This document shows positions 1 to 8,770 of a stretch of DNA of 64,000 bases, in pieces. The notes under the pieces were generated by a model. It ran no database searches. It saw only the letters and a program-made list of their open reading frames with translations, and had not been told where the DNA came from. The DNA comes from RBC038 sp041390625 (GTDB taxonomy: Bacteria; Chloroflexota; Dehalococcoidia; UBA2979): assembly GCA_041390625.1 (NCBI GenBank), contig JAWKPM010000004.1:124001-188000 (forward strand), read 5' to 3'. A program made the translations under genes and the position numbers. Each line of letters opens with the position of its first letter. The first letter of the stretch is position 1.

Positions 1-1559
1 CGAGGCGGTCGCGCGCGAATCTCGTCGGTGATGGGACTCCCGGCCTCCCACGCGATGAGCGCGGCCGTCAGCGGCTCGAGCTCCTCCGCCGATGGGAAGT
101 GCCCGCCGTACCGCGCACGATCGAACTCCGCGGCGATCGGCACGAACGGCGGCGCCTCGAGGACGCGATTCGCCACCGCCGCGAACTCGAGCGGCGTCTC
201 CCCCGCCCGAGGCGCGAATTGCCGCTCGCTGGCGTCGCCCACCGCGCGCGCATACAGGCGATAGACCGCGTGTCGATCGAGCCAGCGCCCGTCCATCGCC
301 TCGCGTGGGGGCCTGGAGGGCAGGATCTGCCGCAGCAGTCCGCCCAGTCCGAGGCCGGACGCCGTGGCGCGCTCCTCGGCGTATCCGCGCTCGTCACTCC
401 GATCGAGGCGGCGGAAGATCAGGCGCGCGAGGTACCAGACGCCGCCGGCCGCGAGGCCCAGCGCAATGATGCGCAGCGCCTCGCGGATCCACGTGGGCAC
501 CTCCCACTGGCCCGCCTCGCGCTCGGCGTTCGGGTCGACCGCGCGAGCGTTGTCGAGCGCGCGCTGGAGGAACGAGAAGTCCGCGACCCCGAGCAGTCCG
601 CCGAGCAGTCGCTCGACGACCCAGAAGATCGGCGTCAGCACGATCACCAGCAGGAAGCTGATCACCTTCAGAATGCCGTCCCCGATCAGACCGAGGACCG
701 CGCCGGCGTTCAGCGCCGCGAGCAGGCTGAACACGAGCGCGACCGCGGCGAGCGCACCGAGCGTCACGAGGACCGACACGGCCCACGGCGCCCGCCTCGC
801 GAGCGATTCACCCTGGTCCGTCGTCCGCGCCGCGTTCGCGATCGCGAGCGTCAGCACGCCACAGACGAAGTAGCTCACGGCCGGCACGCCGACGCTCACC
901 GATGTGGCCGAGGCCGCGATGACCGCAACGAGGACGACCGGGAAGCTCAGCGAGAAGGAGCGCAGCGACCGCTCGAAGCGATAGGCGGACCGGCCGGCGA
1001 CGAGGAACCGCACCCACATGACGAGGAGCGCCGCGATGAGCGCCATGTACGAGCGGCCCTCGACGTTCGCGGGGTCGGGGTCGGCGATGAACAGCAAGGG
1101 ATCGGGAGGCGCGCGCAGCGGCGAGTCGGGGCGATCGAGGAAGCGCGCCAGGCCGCTGGAGTCCCACACACGCAGGTCGCCGGCGAGCACGAGGTGGAAC
1201 AGCGCGTTCAGCGCGAGGAACGACACCGCGATCCCCAGCACCGGCCCGAGTGCTCCGATGCGGGCACGAGTGATGCCGCGCGACAGGAAGTAGGCTGCGA
1301 AGACGGCGAGGAGAATCGCCCAGAACGGCGGCCCCGTGACCACCGATTCCGAGGCGCTCCGCGCGATCCGCGCCGCCTCCTCGGCCGCTACGAGGTCCCG
1401 AGCCTGGCTCTGCGCCACGATCAGGTCGATCTTCGCCGCGAGGTCGCGCAAGGCGCTCCGCTCGAGGACCGTCGCGAAGGCGCGCATCGCGACGAACCAC
1501 GCCAGCGCCTCAGTGACGAGGAACAGCACCTCGGCGGTGAGTCGCAGGCGCGTGTTCAC
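1..1559 (-). CDS. DUF4129-domain membrane protein, 3' end cut by window edge
   Basis: Reading leftward from a GTG at 1559, the frame stays open to base 1 (519 codons), so the C-terminus lies outside the window. Several hydrophobic helices fill the first half (for example FWAILLAVFAAYFL and ILKVISFLLVIVLTPIFWVV). They are followed by a soluble tail with LYARAVGD, ETPLEFA and FDRARYGG, the pattern of the DUF4129 domain usually found at the end of transglutaminase-like proteins. No transglutaminase domain is visible in the part seen. The GTG overlaps the TGA of the DUF58 gene (GTGA), indicating coupled translation. It is the third gene of a MoxR-DUF58-DUF4129 operon, a widespread arrangement of unknown exact role, probably envelope-related. 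Family call good; function inferred. Confidence 0.75.
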   Translation of the reverse strand, partial: MNTRLRLTAEVLFLVTEALAWFVAMRAFATVLERSALRDLAAKIDLIVAQSQARDLVAAEEAARIARSASESVVTGPPFWAILLAVFAAYFLSRGITRARIGALGPVLGIAVSFLALNALFHLVLAGDLRVWDSSGLARFLDRPDSPLRAPPDPLLFIADPDPANVEGRSYMALIAALLVMWVRFLVAGRSAYRFERSLRSFSLSFPVVLVAVIAASATSVSVGVPAVSYFVCGVLTLAIANAARTTDQGESLARRAPWAVSVLVTLGALAAVALVFSLLAALNAGAVLGLIGDGILKVISFLLVIVLTPIFWVVERLLGGLLGVADFSFLQRALDNARAVDPNAEREAGQWEVPTWIREALRIIALGLAAGGVWYLARLIFRRLDRSDERGYAEERATASGLGLGGLLRQILPSRPPREAMDGRWLDRHAVYRLYARAVGDASERQFAPRAGETPLEFAAVANRVLEAPPFVPIAAEFDRARYGGHFPSAEELEPLTAALIAWEAGSPITDEIRARPP

Positions 1560-2803
1560 GGCGTCGCCTCGAGCATCCCCTCGGGCGGACGCCGCACCTC
1601 GAGATCGCGCACGTAGGGCTCGACGTCGTGGACGGGGATCGGGCCGAGCGGCTGCTCCCAGGGGATGTCGGAGGTCTTCACGACGTAGACGTTGTGACCC
1701 TCGCTTCGCAGGCGGCGCAGCGTCGCCGCGAGGTCGGCAGGCATGAGCGCCGCCACCACGACGACCGAGGCGCCCACCGGCAGCGCGTGCTGGCGGCTCT
1801 CCAGCTCGCCGGCCAGCGCAGACGTGGTGAATGGCGCGATCACCGCCAGCGCCTCCAGCAGGCGGAGCAGCTGCTCGGGGTGGCTGCTCGCGCCGATGCG
1901 GATCGGGCGGTCGGCGTCGGGGAACGATCCGTTCGCGACCAGGCCGACGGCGTCACCGGCCTCGGCGACGTGGCGGGCGATCGAGGCCGCGACGGACACG
2001 CCCCTCTCCAGCCGCTCGGGCACGAAGCCCTGCCAGGAGCGCTCCATGGTGGTGATGTTCAGCGCGACGATCGTCGCCTGCGTCCTCGAGGGCTCGTACA
2101 GGCGGGACTGCAAGCGCCCCACGCGCGCCGTGGCGTTCCAGTCGACGCGCTTGAGCGGGTCGCCCGGGAGATAGTCGCGCACGCCGACCACGCGCGAGGG
2201 GTCCTCGAAGATGCGGTTGCCGCCACGGTGCTCGCCGAAGGGCCGCGCGCTCGGAAACCCGAGCTCCGCGAGGGAGAACGTCTGCGGGTAGACCACGATC
2301 GAGTCGATGCGCCGTACCGTGCGCTCGCGCTCGAAGAACCCGAACAGGTCGCCCGAGCGCAGGCGCGCAGGACCGAGGCGGTAGTACCCGCGCTGGTCCG
2401 GATGCAGCTCGATCGGCCACTCGAGGCGTTCGTGGTTGCCGAGCGAAGTGTTGCGCGTGATGAACGAGACCCGCGGGATGCCCGAGGGCAACACGCGCGC
2501 GCCCTCGATCGGGAGGTCGCGCGGGACCTGCTCACGCACCTCGATCCAGGGGACCGGCACGATCTTCGCGTTGCGCAGGCCGAGGCGGACGCCGATGACC
2601 TCACCGACGAAGGCGCGGGTGCTCGAGAGCGTGCGGTCGTACGTGACCTCTTCGAGGGCGAGGCGCGCCCACAGCCTCGAGACCGCGCCGGTGCCGAACA
2701 GCAACACCGCAAGCGCGAGCATCACCTGCGAGTTCGCCAGCAACCCGACGGCCGCGATGCTGAACGAGGCAAACAGCCAGCTCTCGCCGATGAGCGCGCG
2801 CAT
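1556..2803 (-). CDS. DUF58 (VWA-like) membrane-anchored protein
   Basis: This 415-residue protein has two hydrophobic segments near its N-terminus (about residues 9-45), then a beta-rich region, then the DUF58 signature around residues 205-230 (VVGVRDYLPGDPLKRVDWNA). The C-terminal third resembles a von Willebrand A fold, as is usual for DUF58. DUF58 proteins are consistently paired with MoxR AAA+ ATPases and are thought to be their partner or substrate adaptor. Here the MoxR gene ends 23 bases upstream and the DUF4129 gene overlaps the stop codon. The length is typical of the family. The biochemical role is unknown in general; only family and operon position are secure. Confidence 0.9.
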   Translation of the reverse strand: MRALIGESWLFASFSIAAVGLLANSQVMLALAVLLFGTGAVSRLWARLALEEVTYDRTLSSTRAFVGEVIGVRLGLRNAKIVPVPWIEVREQVPRDLPIEGARVLPSGIPRVSFITRNTSLGNHERLEWPIELHPDQRGYYRLGPARLRSGDLFGFFERERTVRRIDSIVVYPQTFSLAELGFPSARPFGEHRGGNRIFEDPSRVVGVRDYLPGDPLKRVDWNATARVGRLQSRLYEPSRTQATIVALNITTMERSWQGFVPERLERGVSVAASIARHVAEAGDAVGLVANGSFPDADRPIRIGASSHPEQLLRLLEALAVIAPFTTSALAGELESRQHALPVGASVVVVAALMPADLAATLRRLRSEGHNVYVVKTSDIPWEQPLGPIPVHDVEPYVRDLEVRRPPEGMLEATP

Positions 2804-2826
2804 CGAGCCCTCCTCGGGGCCGGCGG

Positions 2827-3819
2827 CTAGGGCCGGTCCGCGATCGGCACCGGCAGTTCGCGCAGGATCTCGTCGAGCACGTCGTCCGATGTTCGCCCGC
2901 GGAGCCGCGTTTGCGACGAGAGCAGTAGACGGTGCGACAGCGCCGGGTGCGCCACCTGCTTCACGTCGTCAGGGCGCACGTAGTCGCGCCCCTCGATCGC
3001 AGCGAGGGCGCGCGAGGCCTGGAACAGCGCGATCGAGCCTCGTGGGCTCGCGCCGAGGTCGAACGCAGCGTGGTCGCGGGTCGCACGACAGATGCGGACC
3101 ATGTACCGCGCCACCGACTCATCGACGTGCACCTTCGAAAGGTGCTCACCGAGCGCGACGAGCTCGGAGGCATCGATGACGGGCTGCACGGACTCAAGCG
3201 GCGGACGCACCTCGAGGCGTCGCAGCACCTCGACCTCGCCGGACTCGTCCGGGTAGCCAAGCTTGAGGCGCAACAGGAAGCGGTCGAGCTGCGCCTCGGG
3301 GAGCGGGAACGTCCCCTCGAGCTCGACGGGGTTCTGCGTCGCCAGCACGACGAAGGGCTGCGGCAGCGGCCGCGTCACGCCATCGACGGAGATCGTGCGC
3401 TCCTGCATCGCCTCGAGGAGCGCCGACTGCGTCCGAGGCGTGGCGCGGTTGATCTCGTCCGCCAGCACGATGTTCGCGACGATCGGCCCCTCGCGGTACT
3501 CGAACTCGCCCGATCGCTGCGAGTAGTAGTTGATGCCGAGGATGTCGGAGGGCATGAGGTCCGGCGTGAACTGAATGCGTCGGAACGAAGCGCCGATCGA
3601 GCGCGCGATGGCGTGCGCGAGCGTGGTCTTGCCGGTGCCCGGCACGTCCTCGAGCAGGACGTGCCCGTGCGCGAACAGCGCGACCAGGACCATCGTCACG
3701 GTGTCGTCGGCGCCGACGATGACGCGGCCGACGTTGTCTCGGATCAGGTTCGCCGCGCGGTGAATCGCCTGCGCGGCATCCTCGCCGCCCGCCCGCGGGG
3801 CGGGCTCGTGCTGCTGCAT
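2827..3819 (-). CDS. MoxR-family AAA+ ATPase
   Basis: A 330-residue AAA+ ATPase of the MoxR type. The Walker A motif is in EDVPGTGKTTLA and Walker B in VLADEINRATPRTQ, followed by a sensor-1 segment (FVVLATQNPVE) and the MoxR-typical EGTFPLPEAQLDRF. The ATG at 3819 is chosen because GGAGG lies 7 bases upstream and homology begins soon after; a longer open frame upstream is low-complexity and overlaps the divergent gene. MoxR ATPases remodel or activate protein complexes with VWA or DUF58 partners, and the next gene downstream is DUF58. It opens a minus-strand operon, back to back with the DinB-like gene. Substrate unknown. Confidence 0.92.
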   Translation of the reverse strand: MQQHEPAPRAGGEDAAQAIHRAANLIRDNVGRVIVGADDTVTMVLVALFAHGHVLLEDVPGTGKTTLAHAIARSIGASFRRIQFTPDLMPSDILGINYYSQRSGEFEYREGPIVANIVLADEINRATPRTQSALLEAMQERTISVDGVTRPLPQPFVVLATQNPVELEGTFPLPEAQLDRFLLRLKLGYPDESGEVEVLRRLEVRPPLESVQPVIDASELVALGEHLSKVHVDESVARYMVRICRATRDHAAFDLGASPRGSIALFQASRALAAIEGRDYVRPDDVKQVAHPALSHRLLLSSQTRLRGRTSDDVLDEILRELPVPIADRP

Positions 3820-3911
3820 CTGGGCCTCCGCCGGGTGAGGGATTGCGGGTGGAGTGGTCGGGGGAGCATAGCAGCGGCGCCTGGCCTCGGCGGCGCGCCA
3901 CCGGGGCGTTG

Positions 3912-3940
3912 TTGCGGCGCAGGCAGCTTCGGCGTAGCGT
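3912..3940 (+). promoter_or_regulatory. Sigma-70-like promoter directly in front of a start codon
   Basis: TTGCGG at 3912-3917 is separated by 17 bases from TAGCGT at 3935-3940. The GTG start of the DinB-like gene follows only 7 bases later, with no Shine-Dalgarno sequence. The transcript would begin at or next to the start codon, so it would be leaderless. The prediction rests on spacing and sequence only. Confidence 0.5.
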
Positions 3941-3947
3941 CCGCCAA

Positions 3948-4463
3948 GTGACGAACGAACTCGGATCGAGCCCGGCCCCGGAGCATCACGCCGTCGCGGA
4001 TGAGCTCGCGCAGACGCGCGAAGCGCTGCTCGAGCTCGCGCGCCGGCTGCCTGAGTCGAGGGCGTATCGAGCGACCTCACGCGTCGGCTGGACGCTGAAG
4101 CACGAGCTGGCGGCGCTGGGCGCTGCCGACGACGAGCTCGTGCACGTCCTCGATGAGGTGCGGCGGCGCACGGCGCCGATCGGCCTCGATCTGCGTCGGC
4201 GCCGCGGGCAGACGATGCACCGCCTCCAGCAACTCCGACTCACGCCGCTCCTCGACGAGGTCGAACAGGGCGGGACAAGGGCCATCGAGGCGCTACGCGA
4301 GCACGGCCACCACCTCGAGGAGGGCGCGTGGGTCGAGGGTGCAACGCACGCTGCCCAGGACGCCTCGCGCGCGGTCGAGCGGCGCGGACGCGAGCTGCTG
4401 CACGCGTACGGCGAGCGCACTCGGGCCGCCCTTGAGACGATCCGGGCCGCCGTCGAGGGCTAA
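3948..4463 (+). CDS. DinB-like helical-bundle protein
   Basis: A 171-residue, strongly helical and charged protein. The segment GWTLKHELAALGAADDELVH resembles the DinB/YfiT four-helix bundle fold (WxxKxxLAHL-type helix). Those families include thiol-dependent enzymes and DNA-damage-induced proteins, usually with a metal-binding triad of His residues. Here candidate His residues are seen around positions 55 and 66, but a full triad is not certain. The GTG at 3948 is preferred because a promoter-like element sits 7 bases upstream; earlier in-frame starts would read through the divergent MoxR promoter region. It stands alone between the MoxR operon and gltD. Function not assigned. Confidence 0.6.
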   Translation: MTNELGSSPAPEHHAVADELAQTREALLELARRLPESRAYRATSRVGWTLKHELAALGAADDELVHVLDEVRRRTAPIGLDLRRRRGQTMHRLQQLRLTPLLDEVEQGGTRAIEALREHGHHLEEGAWVEGATHAAQDASRAVERRGRELLHAYGERTRAALETIRAAVEG

Positions 4464-4523
4464 CGCCAGCGATTCGGACGTTTACGCACGTGCGATGGTG
4501 TGTCCGTTAGCATAGGCGGGCCT

Positions 4524-4539
4524 GTGATGACGGCATCAC
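4524..4539. promoter_or_regulatory. Small inverted repeat upstream of the GltD-like gene
   Basis: GTGATG-ACGG-CATCAC is a perfect 6-base inverted repeat lying 37 bases before the ATG of the GltD-like gene. It could be an operator half-turn site or a weak hairpin. No clear -10/-35 pair accompanies it, so this is a low-confidence regulatory call. Confidence 0.25.
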
Positions 4540-4575
4540 GGCAGTTCGCAATACCGAGCTGGGAGCGCGGCTGAA

Positions 4576-6051
4576 ATGACGACGTCCGACCGACGCAGCC
4601 CTCGCAGCGAGTTCATCCAGGGTCGCCTCGCGACCCCGCGTCAGCCTATCCCGAAGCAGGACCCCACCGAGCGCGTCCGCAACTTCGAGGAGACCTATCG
4701 CTCGCTCGACCTCGGCACGGCGATGGTCGAGGCCGGTCGCTGCATCGATTGCCCTTCGGCGCCCTGCATGCAGGCGTGCCCCGTGCACAACGACATCCCG
4801 GCGGCGCTCATGCTCCTCGAGCGCGGTGAGCTCGAGGCCGCCGCGAACAAGTTCCGCGAGACCTCGACGCTGCCCGAGATGTGCGGCCGGCTCTGCCCGC
4901 AGGAGAACCTCTGCGAGGGCTCTTGCGTCGTCTCGTTCGCCATTCGCCCGGACGGCTCGAACCACCCACCCGTGGCGATCGGGCGCCTCGAGGCGTTCCT
5001 CGCGGACACTCAGCGCGCGCAGCACAACGGCTTCCCGCTGCCCGAAGAGCCCGTCGCGAAGACCGGACGGCGCTGCGCCATCATCGGCTCGGGGCCCGCG
5101 GGCATCACGGTCGCCGAGCAGCTCCAGCTGCGCGGCCACGACTGCACGATCTTCGAGGCATGGCCGCAGCCGGGCGGCGTGCTCCTCTACGGCATCCCGA
5201 ACTTCAAGATGCGCAAGGAGATTCTCGACGAGAAGATCGAGTACCTCGAGCGCCTCGGCGTGACGTTCCGCAACAACACCCGCATCGGCACCGACATCTC
5301 GATGCAGGACCTGCACGAGGTGGAGGGCTTCGACGCGATCTTCCTCGGCACCGGCGCCTGGATCGGCGGACGGCTCGGCCTCGAGGGCGAAGAGCAGCTC
5401 CGCAACGTCTACAACGCCACCGAGTTCCTCGTGCGCGGCAACCTCGAGGAGCACCAGCTCCCCGATGACCTGCGCGAGCCGCCGTACGTCGGCGATGACG
5501 TCATCGTGGTCGGCGGCGGCGACACCTCGATGGACTGCGTGCGCACGGCCGTCCGCCTCGGCGCGAAGAACGTGACCCTCGTCTATCGCCGCACCGAGGC
5601 CGAGATGCAGGGTCGCGAGGAGGAGCGCCGCCACGCCCGCGAGGAGGGCGTGAACTTCGAGTACCTGACCACGCCGATCCACCTCCACGGCGACGCCGAC
5701 GGCAACGTCGAGGCGGTGGAGCTCATCCGCATGGAGCTCGGCGAGCGCGACGCCTCCGGCCGCCGCCGCCCCGTCCCCGTCGAGGGCTCGAACTTCACCA
5801 TCCCGGCAAGCGCCGTGATCACGGCGATCGGCTTCAACGCCGACGAGCAGTTCACGAAGCACGCGCAGGTCGAGACCGACCGCTGGCACCTGATCCGCGT
5901 CGACCCGATGACGCACCAGACGAACATCCCGTACGTCTTCGCCGGCGGCGACGTCGTGAACGGCGCCGACCTCGTGGTGACCGCCATCGCCGACGCCAAG
6001 CGCGCCGCGACGTGGATTCACCAGTACCTCTCCAACCTCGAGGACGAATAG
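4576..6051 (+). CDS. gltD: GltD-like NADPH:FeS flavoprotein (glutamate synthase small-subunit family)
   Basis: A 491-residue protein with the full GltD architecture. The N-terminal Cys motifs for [4Fe-4S] clusters are CIDCPSAPC with C68 after it, and CGRLCPQENLCEGSC. An FAD-binding GSGPAG follows at about residue 173, then an NADPH-binding GGGDTSMD near 315 and a C-terminal FAD contact AGGDVVNGADLVVTAIADAK. The family takes NADPH electrons to a partner: GltB in glutamate synthase, or NfnA, PreA and others. No gltB or other partner lies next to it; cinA follows after a hairpin. It may therefore serve a distant GltB or an unrelated electron acceptor. Length is normal for GltD. Fold and cofactors secure, partner unknown. 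Confidence 0.88.
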   Translation: MTTSDRRSPRSEFIQGRLATPRQPIPKQDPTERVRNFEETYRSLDLGTAMVEAGRCIDCPSAPCMQACPVHNDIPAALMLLERGELEAAANKFRETSTLPEMCGRLCPQENLCEGSCVVSFAIRPDGSNHPPVAIGRLEAFLADTQRAQHNGFPLPEEPVAKTGRRCAIIGSGPAGITVAEQLQLRGHDCTIFEAWPQPGGVLLYGIPNFKMRKEILDEKIEYLERLGVTFRNNTRIGTDISMQDLHEVEGFDAIFLGTGAWIGGRLGLEGEEQLRNVYNATEFLVRGNLEEHQLPDDLREPPYVGDDVIVVGGGDTSMDCVRTAVRLGAKNVTLVYRRTEAEMQGREEERRHAREEGVNFEYLTTPIHLHGDADGNVEAVELIRMELGERDASGRRRPVPVEGSNFTIPASAVITAIGFNADEQFTKHAQVETDRWHLIRVDPMTHQTNIPYVFAGGDVVNGADLVVTAIADAKRAATWIHQYLSNLEDE

Positions 6052-6095
6052 CGCCACTGGCGCCCTCCGCGCCGACCTCCCCTCGCTCGGCGCGC

Positions 6096-6125
6096 TATTC
6101 TCTGCGAGGCCCGGCGCGGGCCTCG
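6096..6125 (+). terminator. Hairpin between the GltD-like gene and cinA
   Basis: CGAGGCCCG at 6105-6113 and CGGGCCTCG at 6117-6125 form a perfect 9-base stem with a GCG loop, about 55 bases after the stop of the GltD-like gene. There is no U tract, as is common at this G+C content. A TATTCT element (6096-6101) just before it could be a -10 box for cinA, in which case the hairpin would lie in the cinA leader instead. Confidence 0.5.
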
Positions 6126-6144
6126 GATTCGCAGGAGGGTGCGC

Positions 6145-7392
6145 ATGAACTCGGAAGTCATCTCGGTCGGCACCGAGATCCTGCTCGGCGAGATCACCGA
6201 CACCAATGCCTCGTTCATTGCCTCGCAGCTGCCGCAGTTCGGCATCGACCTGCTGTACGTCTCGCAGGTGGGCGACAACCCGGACCGCATGCTCGAGGTC
6301 TTCTCGAGGGCGTGGAACCGCTCCGACCTCATCTTCGTCACCGGCGGCCTGGGGCCCACGCAGGACGACATCACCCGCGAGACGATCGCGAAGGTCCTCG
6401 GCGAGGAGATGGCGGTCGACGAGGAGCAGGAGCGCATCCTCCGCGCGATGATGGAGCGTGGCGGGCGCAAGATGCCCGAGCAGAACATCAAGCAGGCGAT
6501 GCTCATCCCGTCGTCCAGCGCGATCCCCAACCCCCGAGGCACCGCCCCCGGCTGGTACGTCGAGCGTGACGAGCGCCGCATCATTGTGATGCCCGGGCCT
6601 CCCGCCGAGATGACTCGCATGTGGGAGCACGAGGTCGTGCCGCGCCTCGAGGCCCTGGCGGACTCGATCCTCGTCTCGAGGACCCTGAAGACCACCGGCC
6701 TCGGCGAATCCACCGTCGACGAGATGATGACGCCGCTGCTCGCCGGCACGAACCCCTCCATCGGCATCTACCACCGCTCGGACGGCGTGCACGCGCGCAT
6801 CAGCGCGAAGGCCGCGACCCGCGAGGAGGCCTGGCGCCTCATCGAGCCCGTCGACGAGGAAGCCCGCAAGATCCTGGGCTCCCACATCTGGGGCATGGAT
6901 GGCGACACGATCACCGCCGCCGTGGGCACGATGCTGCGCGACCAGCGCCTCACCCTCGGCGTGATGGAGTCGGCGACCGGCGGCGCGATCGGCAACGCCG
7001 TGACCGACATCGCCGGATCCTCGGACTACTTCGTCGGGAGCCTCGTCGTCTACTCGGCACAGTCGAAGGTCGACATGGGCGTGCCGCCGGAGATCCTCGC
7101 GATGCACGGCGTGGTGTCGCAGCAGGTCGCCGAGGCGATGGCGAAGGCCGCCAGGGAGCGTCTGCACGCCGACCTCGGCATTGGCATCACCGGCATCGCC
7201 GGCGGCGACGAGGTCGAGGGCCAGCCCCCCGGCACCATGCACCTCGCGCTCTGGGACGGCGAGGAGATGCGCTACTCCCATTCGCGCTACTACCAGGGCC
7301 GCCCCGTGGCGAAGTCCCGAGCGGTGCTCCAGGCGATGTCGCTGCTGCGCGAGTACCTGATGGCGCGGGCGGAGTCCCTCGCCGAGGCGTAG
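6145..7392 (+). CDS. cinA: CinA-family nicotinamide-nucleotide amidase
   Basis: A 415-residue two-domain CinA. The N-terminal molybdopterin-binding-like domain shows GTEILLGEITDTN (residues about 9-21) and TGGLGPTQDDITRE. The C-terminal amidase domain shows ESATGGAIGN and GITGIAGGDE. CinA converts NMN to nicotinate mononucleotide in NAD salvage and/or hydrolyses ADP-ribose. The catalytic Ser of the ESxTGG motif is kept, while the usual Cys after it is Ala. The ATG at 6145 is chosen because AGGAGG sits 6 bases upstream; a GTG two codons earlier overlaps that ribosome site. It is followed 22 bases later by a lipoprotein gene. Confident family call. Confidence 0.93.
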   Translation: MNSEVISVGTEILLGEITDTNASFIASQLPQFGIDLLYVSQVGDNPDRMLEVFSRAWNRSDLIFVTGGLGPTQDDITRETIAKVLGEEMAVDEEQERILRAMMERGGRKMPEQNIKQAMLIPSSSAIPNPRGTAPGWYVERDERRIIVMPGPPAEMTRMWEHEVVPRLEALADSILVSRTLKTTGLGESTVDEMMTPLLAGTNPSIGIYHRSDGVHARISAKAATREEAWRLIEPVDEEARKILGSHIWGMDGDTITAAVGTMLRDQRLTLGVMESATGGAIGNAVTDIAGSSDYFVGSLVVYSAQSKVDMGVPPEILAMHGVVSQQVAEAMAKAARERLHADLGIGITGIAGGDEVEGQPPGTMHLALWDGEEMRYSHSRYYQGRPVAKSRAVLQAMSLLREYLMARAESLAEA

Positions 7393-7414
7393 CACGCGAC
7401 ATCGAGGCGCCTCG

Positions 7415-8770
7415 ATGCTCCGCTGGCTGACGCCGGTCCTCGTCCTCGCCTCGCTCCTGCTCGCCTGCGCGGACGAGGATCTCGCCACGCCCGCCCCGAC
7501 CGAGGCGTCGACCTCCTCGACGGCTGAGACTCCGACCTCAACCGCCACGGCGGCAACGCCGATTCCGACCTACGAGGCATTCCGCGCCGGCCTTTGGCTC
7601 ATCGATGTCGAGACCGGCGACGTGCACGTCCTCTACGAGAGTGACACCGGGTACCCAATCCTGCCGCTGGACGGCGGATGGCGAGGCGGCTCCGAGATCT
7701 GGGTGTATTTCGTCGACGGTGACCACTCGGTGCGTTACGCCCTCGACGGCTCGCAACTGGAGGACGTACCCGGCTACCAGCTGCAGCTTTCGGACTGCGA
7801 GGTCATGGACCAGGAGGCCCTGCGAGTTCGCATTGGCGATCGCGAGTTCAGGGACGTTCCGTGCGGGGTCGTGGCGCCCGACGGGCGGCACATGCTGTAC
7901 GGACACAACATCGATGGCCCCGAGGTGCCGGGCGGGCGCTACGACGCCTGGATCTTGGATATCACAGCCGGCGAGCAGTGGCCCGCGACAGACCAACTGA
8001 GGCACTGCGGGGGCTGTGACAGCCGCGCGGGGCCATCGTGGTCGCCGTCTGGCGCCTTCGTGACGCTCGGTGAGACGTACGCGGGTGTTGACAGCACGAT
8101 CTATCTCGTCGATGTGTTGTCGCGGAGGGCCGAGCCGTTACTCGATGGCCAGCAGGCCAACTCATCGGGCAACGAACCTCGCTGGGCGCCTGACCGCGAC
8201 CTGCTGCTGATGCCGACCCAGGACGGCGAGGCGGCAATCCTCGACGCCCCGACCGGAGTCGCACAGGTGCTCGCCGGTTCGACGTGGCCCGCCTGGTGGA
8301 GTGCGGGCGGCGCCTTCGTTTACTGGATCGACGGCGGTTCAACGGCCGTGGCGGATGCAAAAAGCGGCATCCGTGTAGCGACGTGGCCCGGTCGCCCCTC
8401 GACCGCGTTCTGGCAGGGCCGCGTCTCGATCACCGACGCGACCGGGCTCGACTCGGAGATAGCGCCGGCCGCCCTGCTCGGGAGTGAAGCCGGGATGTGG
8501 ATCTACGATCCGGCCATCGATGGCGGCCTCTTCATCGAGGGTGGTGCGGGCGGGACGTGGTCGCCGGATGCGTCGCGCGCTGCCTTCGCGATTCGCGAGC
8601 CCACCAGTGAGTTCGACGTCCAGCGCTGGTTCATCGCCGTCTACTCGGATCACGGTCGCTGGCAGACCGTGGCCGACGACGCGCGGTCCGCATTCGGCCC
8701 TCCCGAGGTGTGGTGGAACGACGCGGGCACCCACCTCCTCGTGCGCTGGCCGGGCTCGGACTGGCCGTGA
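7415..8770 (+). CDS. Secreted lipoprotein, TolB/WD40-like propeller
   Basis: A 451-residue protein beginning with a lipoprotein signal peptide: Arg3, a hydrophobic core, then LLLAC with the lipidated Cys at 18. A Thr/Ser/Pro-rich linker (about residues 25-50) follows. The rest has repeated short strands with SPSG, WAPDRD and WSPDAS turns, typical of TolB/WD40-like six-bladed propellers. No catalytic motif is evident. The last four bases (GTGA) contain the GTG start of the MBL gene. An extracytoplasmic sensing or scaffold role is possible but unproven. Composition is slightly less GC-rich than its neighbours, for example the lysine- and asparagine-containing segments. Confidence 0.7.
   Translation: MLRWLTPVLVLASLLLACADEDLATPAPTEASTSSTAETPTSTATAATPIPTYEAFRAGLWLIDVETGDVHVLYESDTGYPILPLDGGWRGGSEIWVYFVDGDHSVRYALDGSQLEDVPGYQLQLSDCEVMDQEALRVRIGDREFRDVPCGVVAPDGRHMLYGHNIDGPEVPGGRYDAWILDITAGEQWPATDQLRHCGGCDSRAGPSWSPSGAFVTLGETYAGVDSTIYLVDVLSRRAEPLLDGQQANSSGNEPRWAPDRDLLLMPTQDGEAAILDAPTGVAQVLAGSTWPAWWSAGGAFVYWIDGGSTAVADAKSGIRVATWPGRPSTAFWQGRVSITDATGLDSEIAPAALLGSEAGMWIYDPAIDGGLFIEGGAGGTWSPDASRAAFAIREPTSEFDVQRWFIAVYSDHGRWQTVADDARSAFGPPEVWWNDAGTHLLVRWPGSDWP

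Noticed and set aside
99..1616. Long plus-strand open frame (505 codons) at the left edge
   Set aside because: It is arginine/glutamate-rich antisense of the DUF4129 and DUF58 genes, produced by the GC-rich codon bias. The minus strand carries recognisable domains.
3820..4080. Extended N-terminus of the MoxR ATPase
   Set aside because: The extra 87 codons overlap the divergent gene's promoter and start and look random; GGAGG precedes ATG 3819.
4507..7548. Very long minus-strand frame (1013 codons) opposite the GltD-like gene and cinA
   Set aside because: Low-complexity antisense of two well-recognised genes; no domain, no ribosome site.
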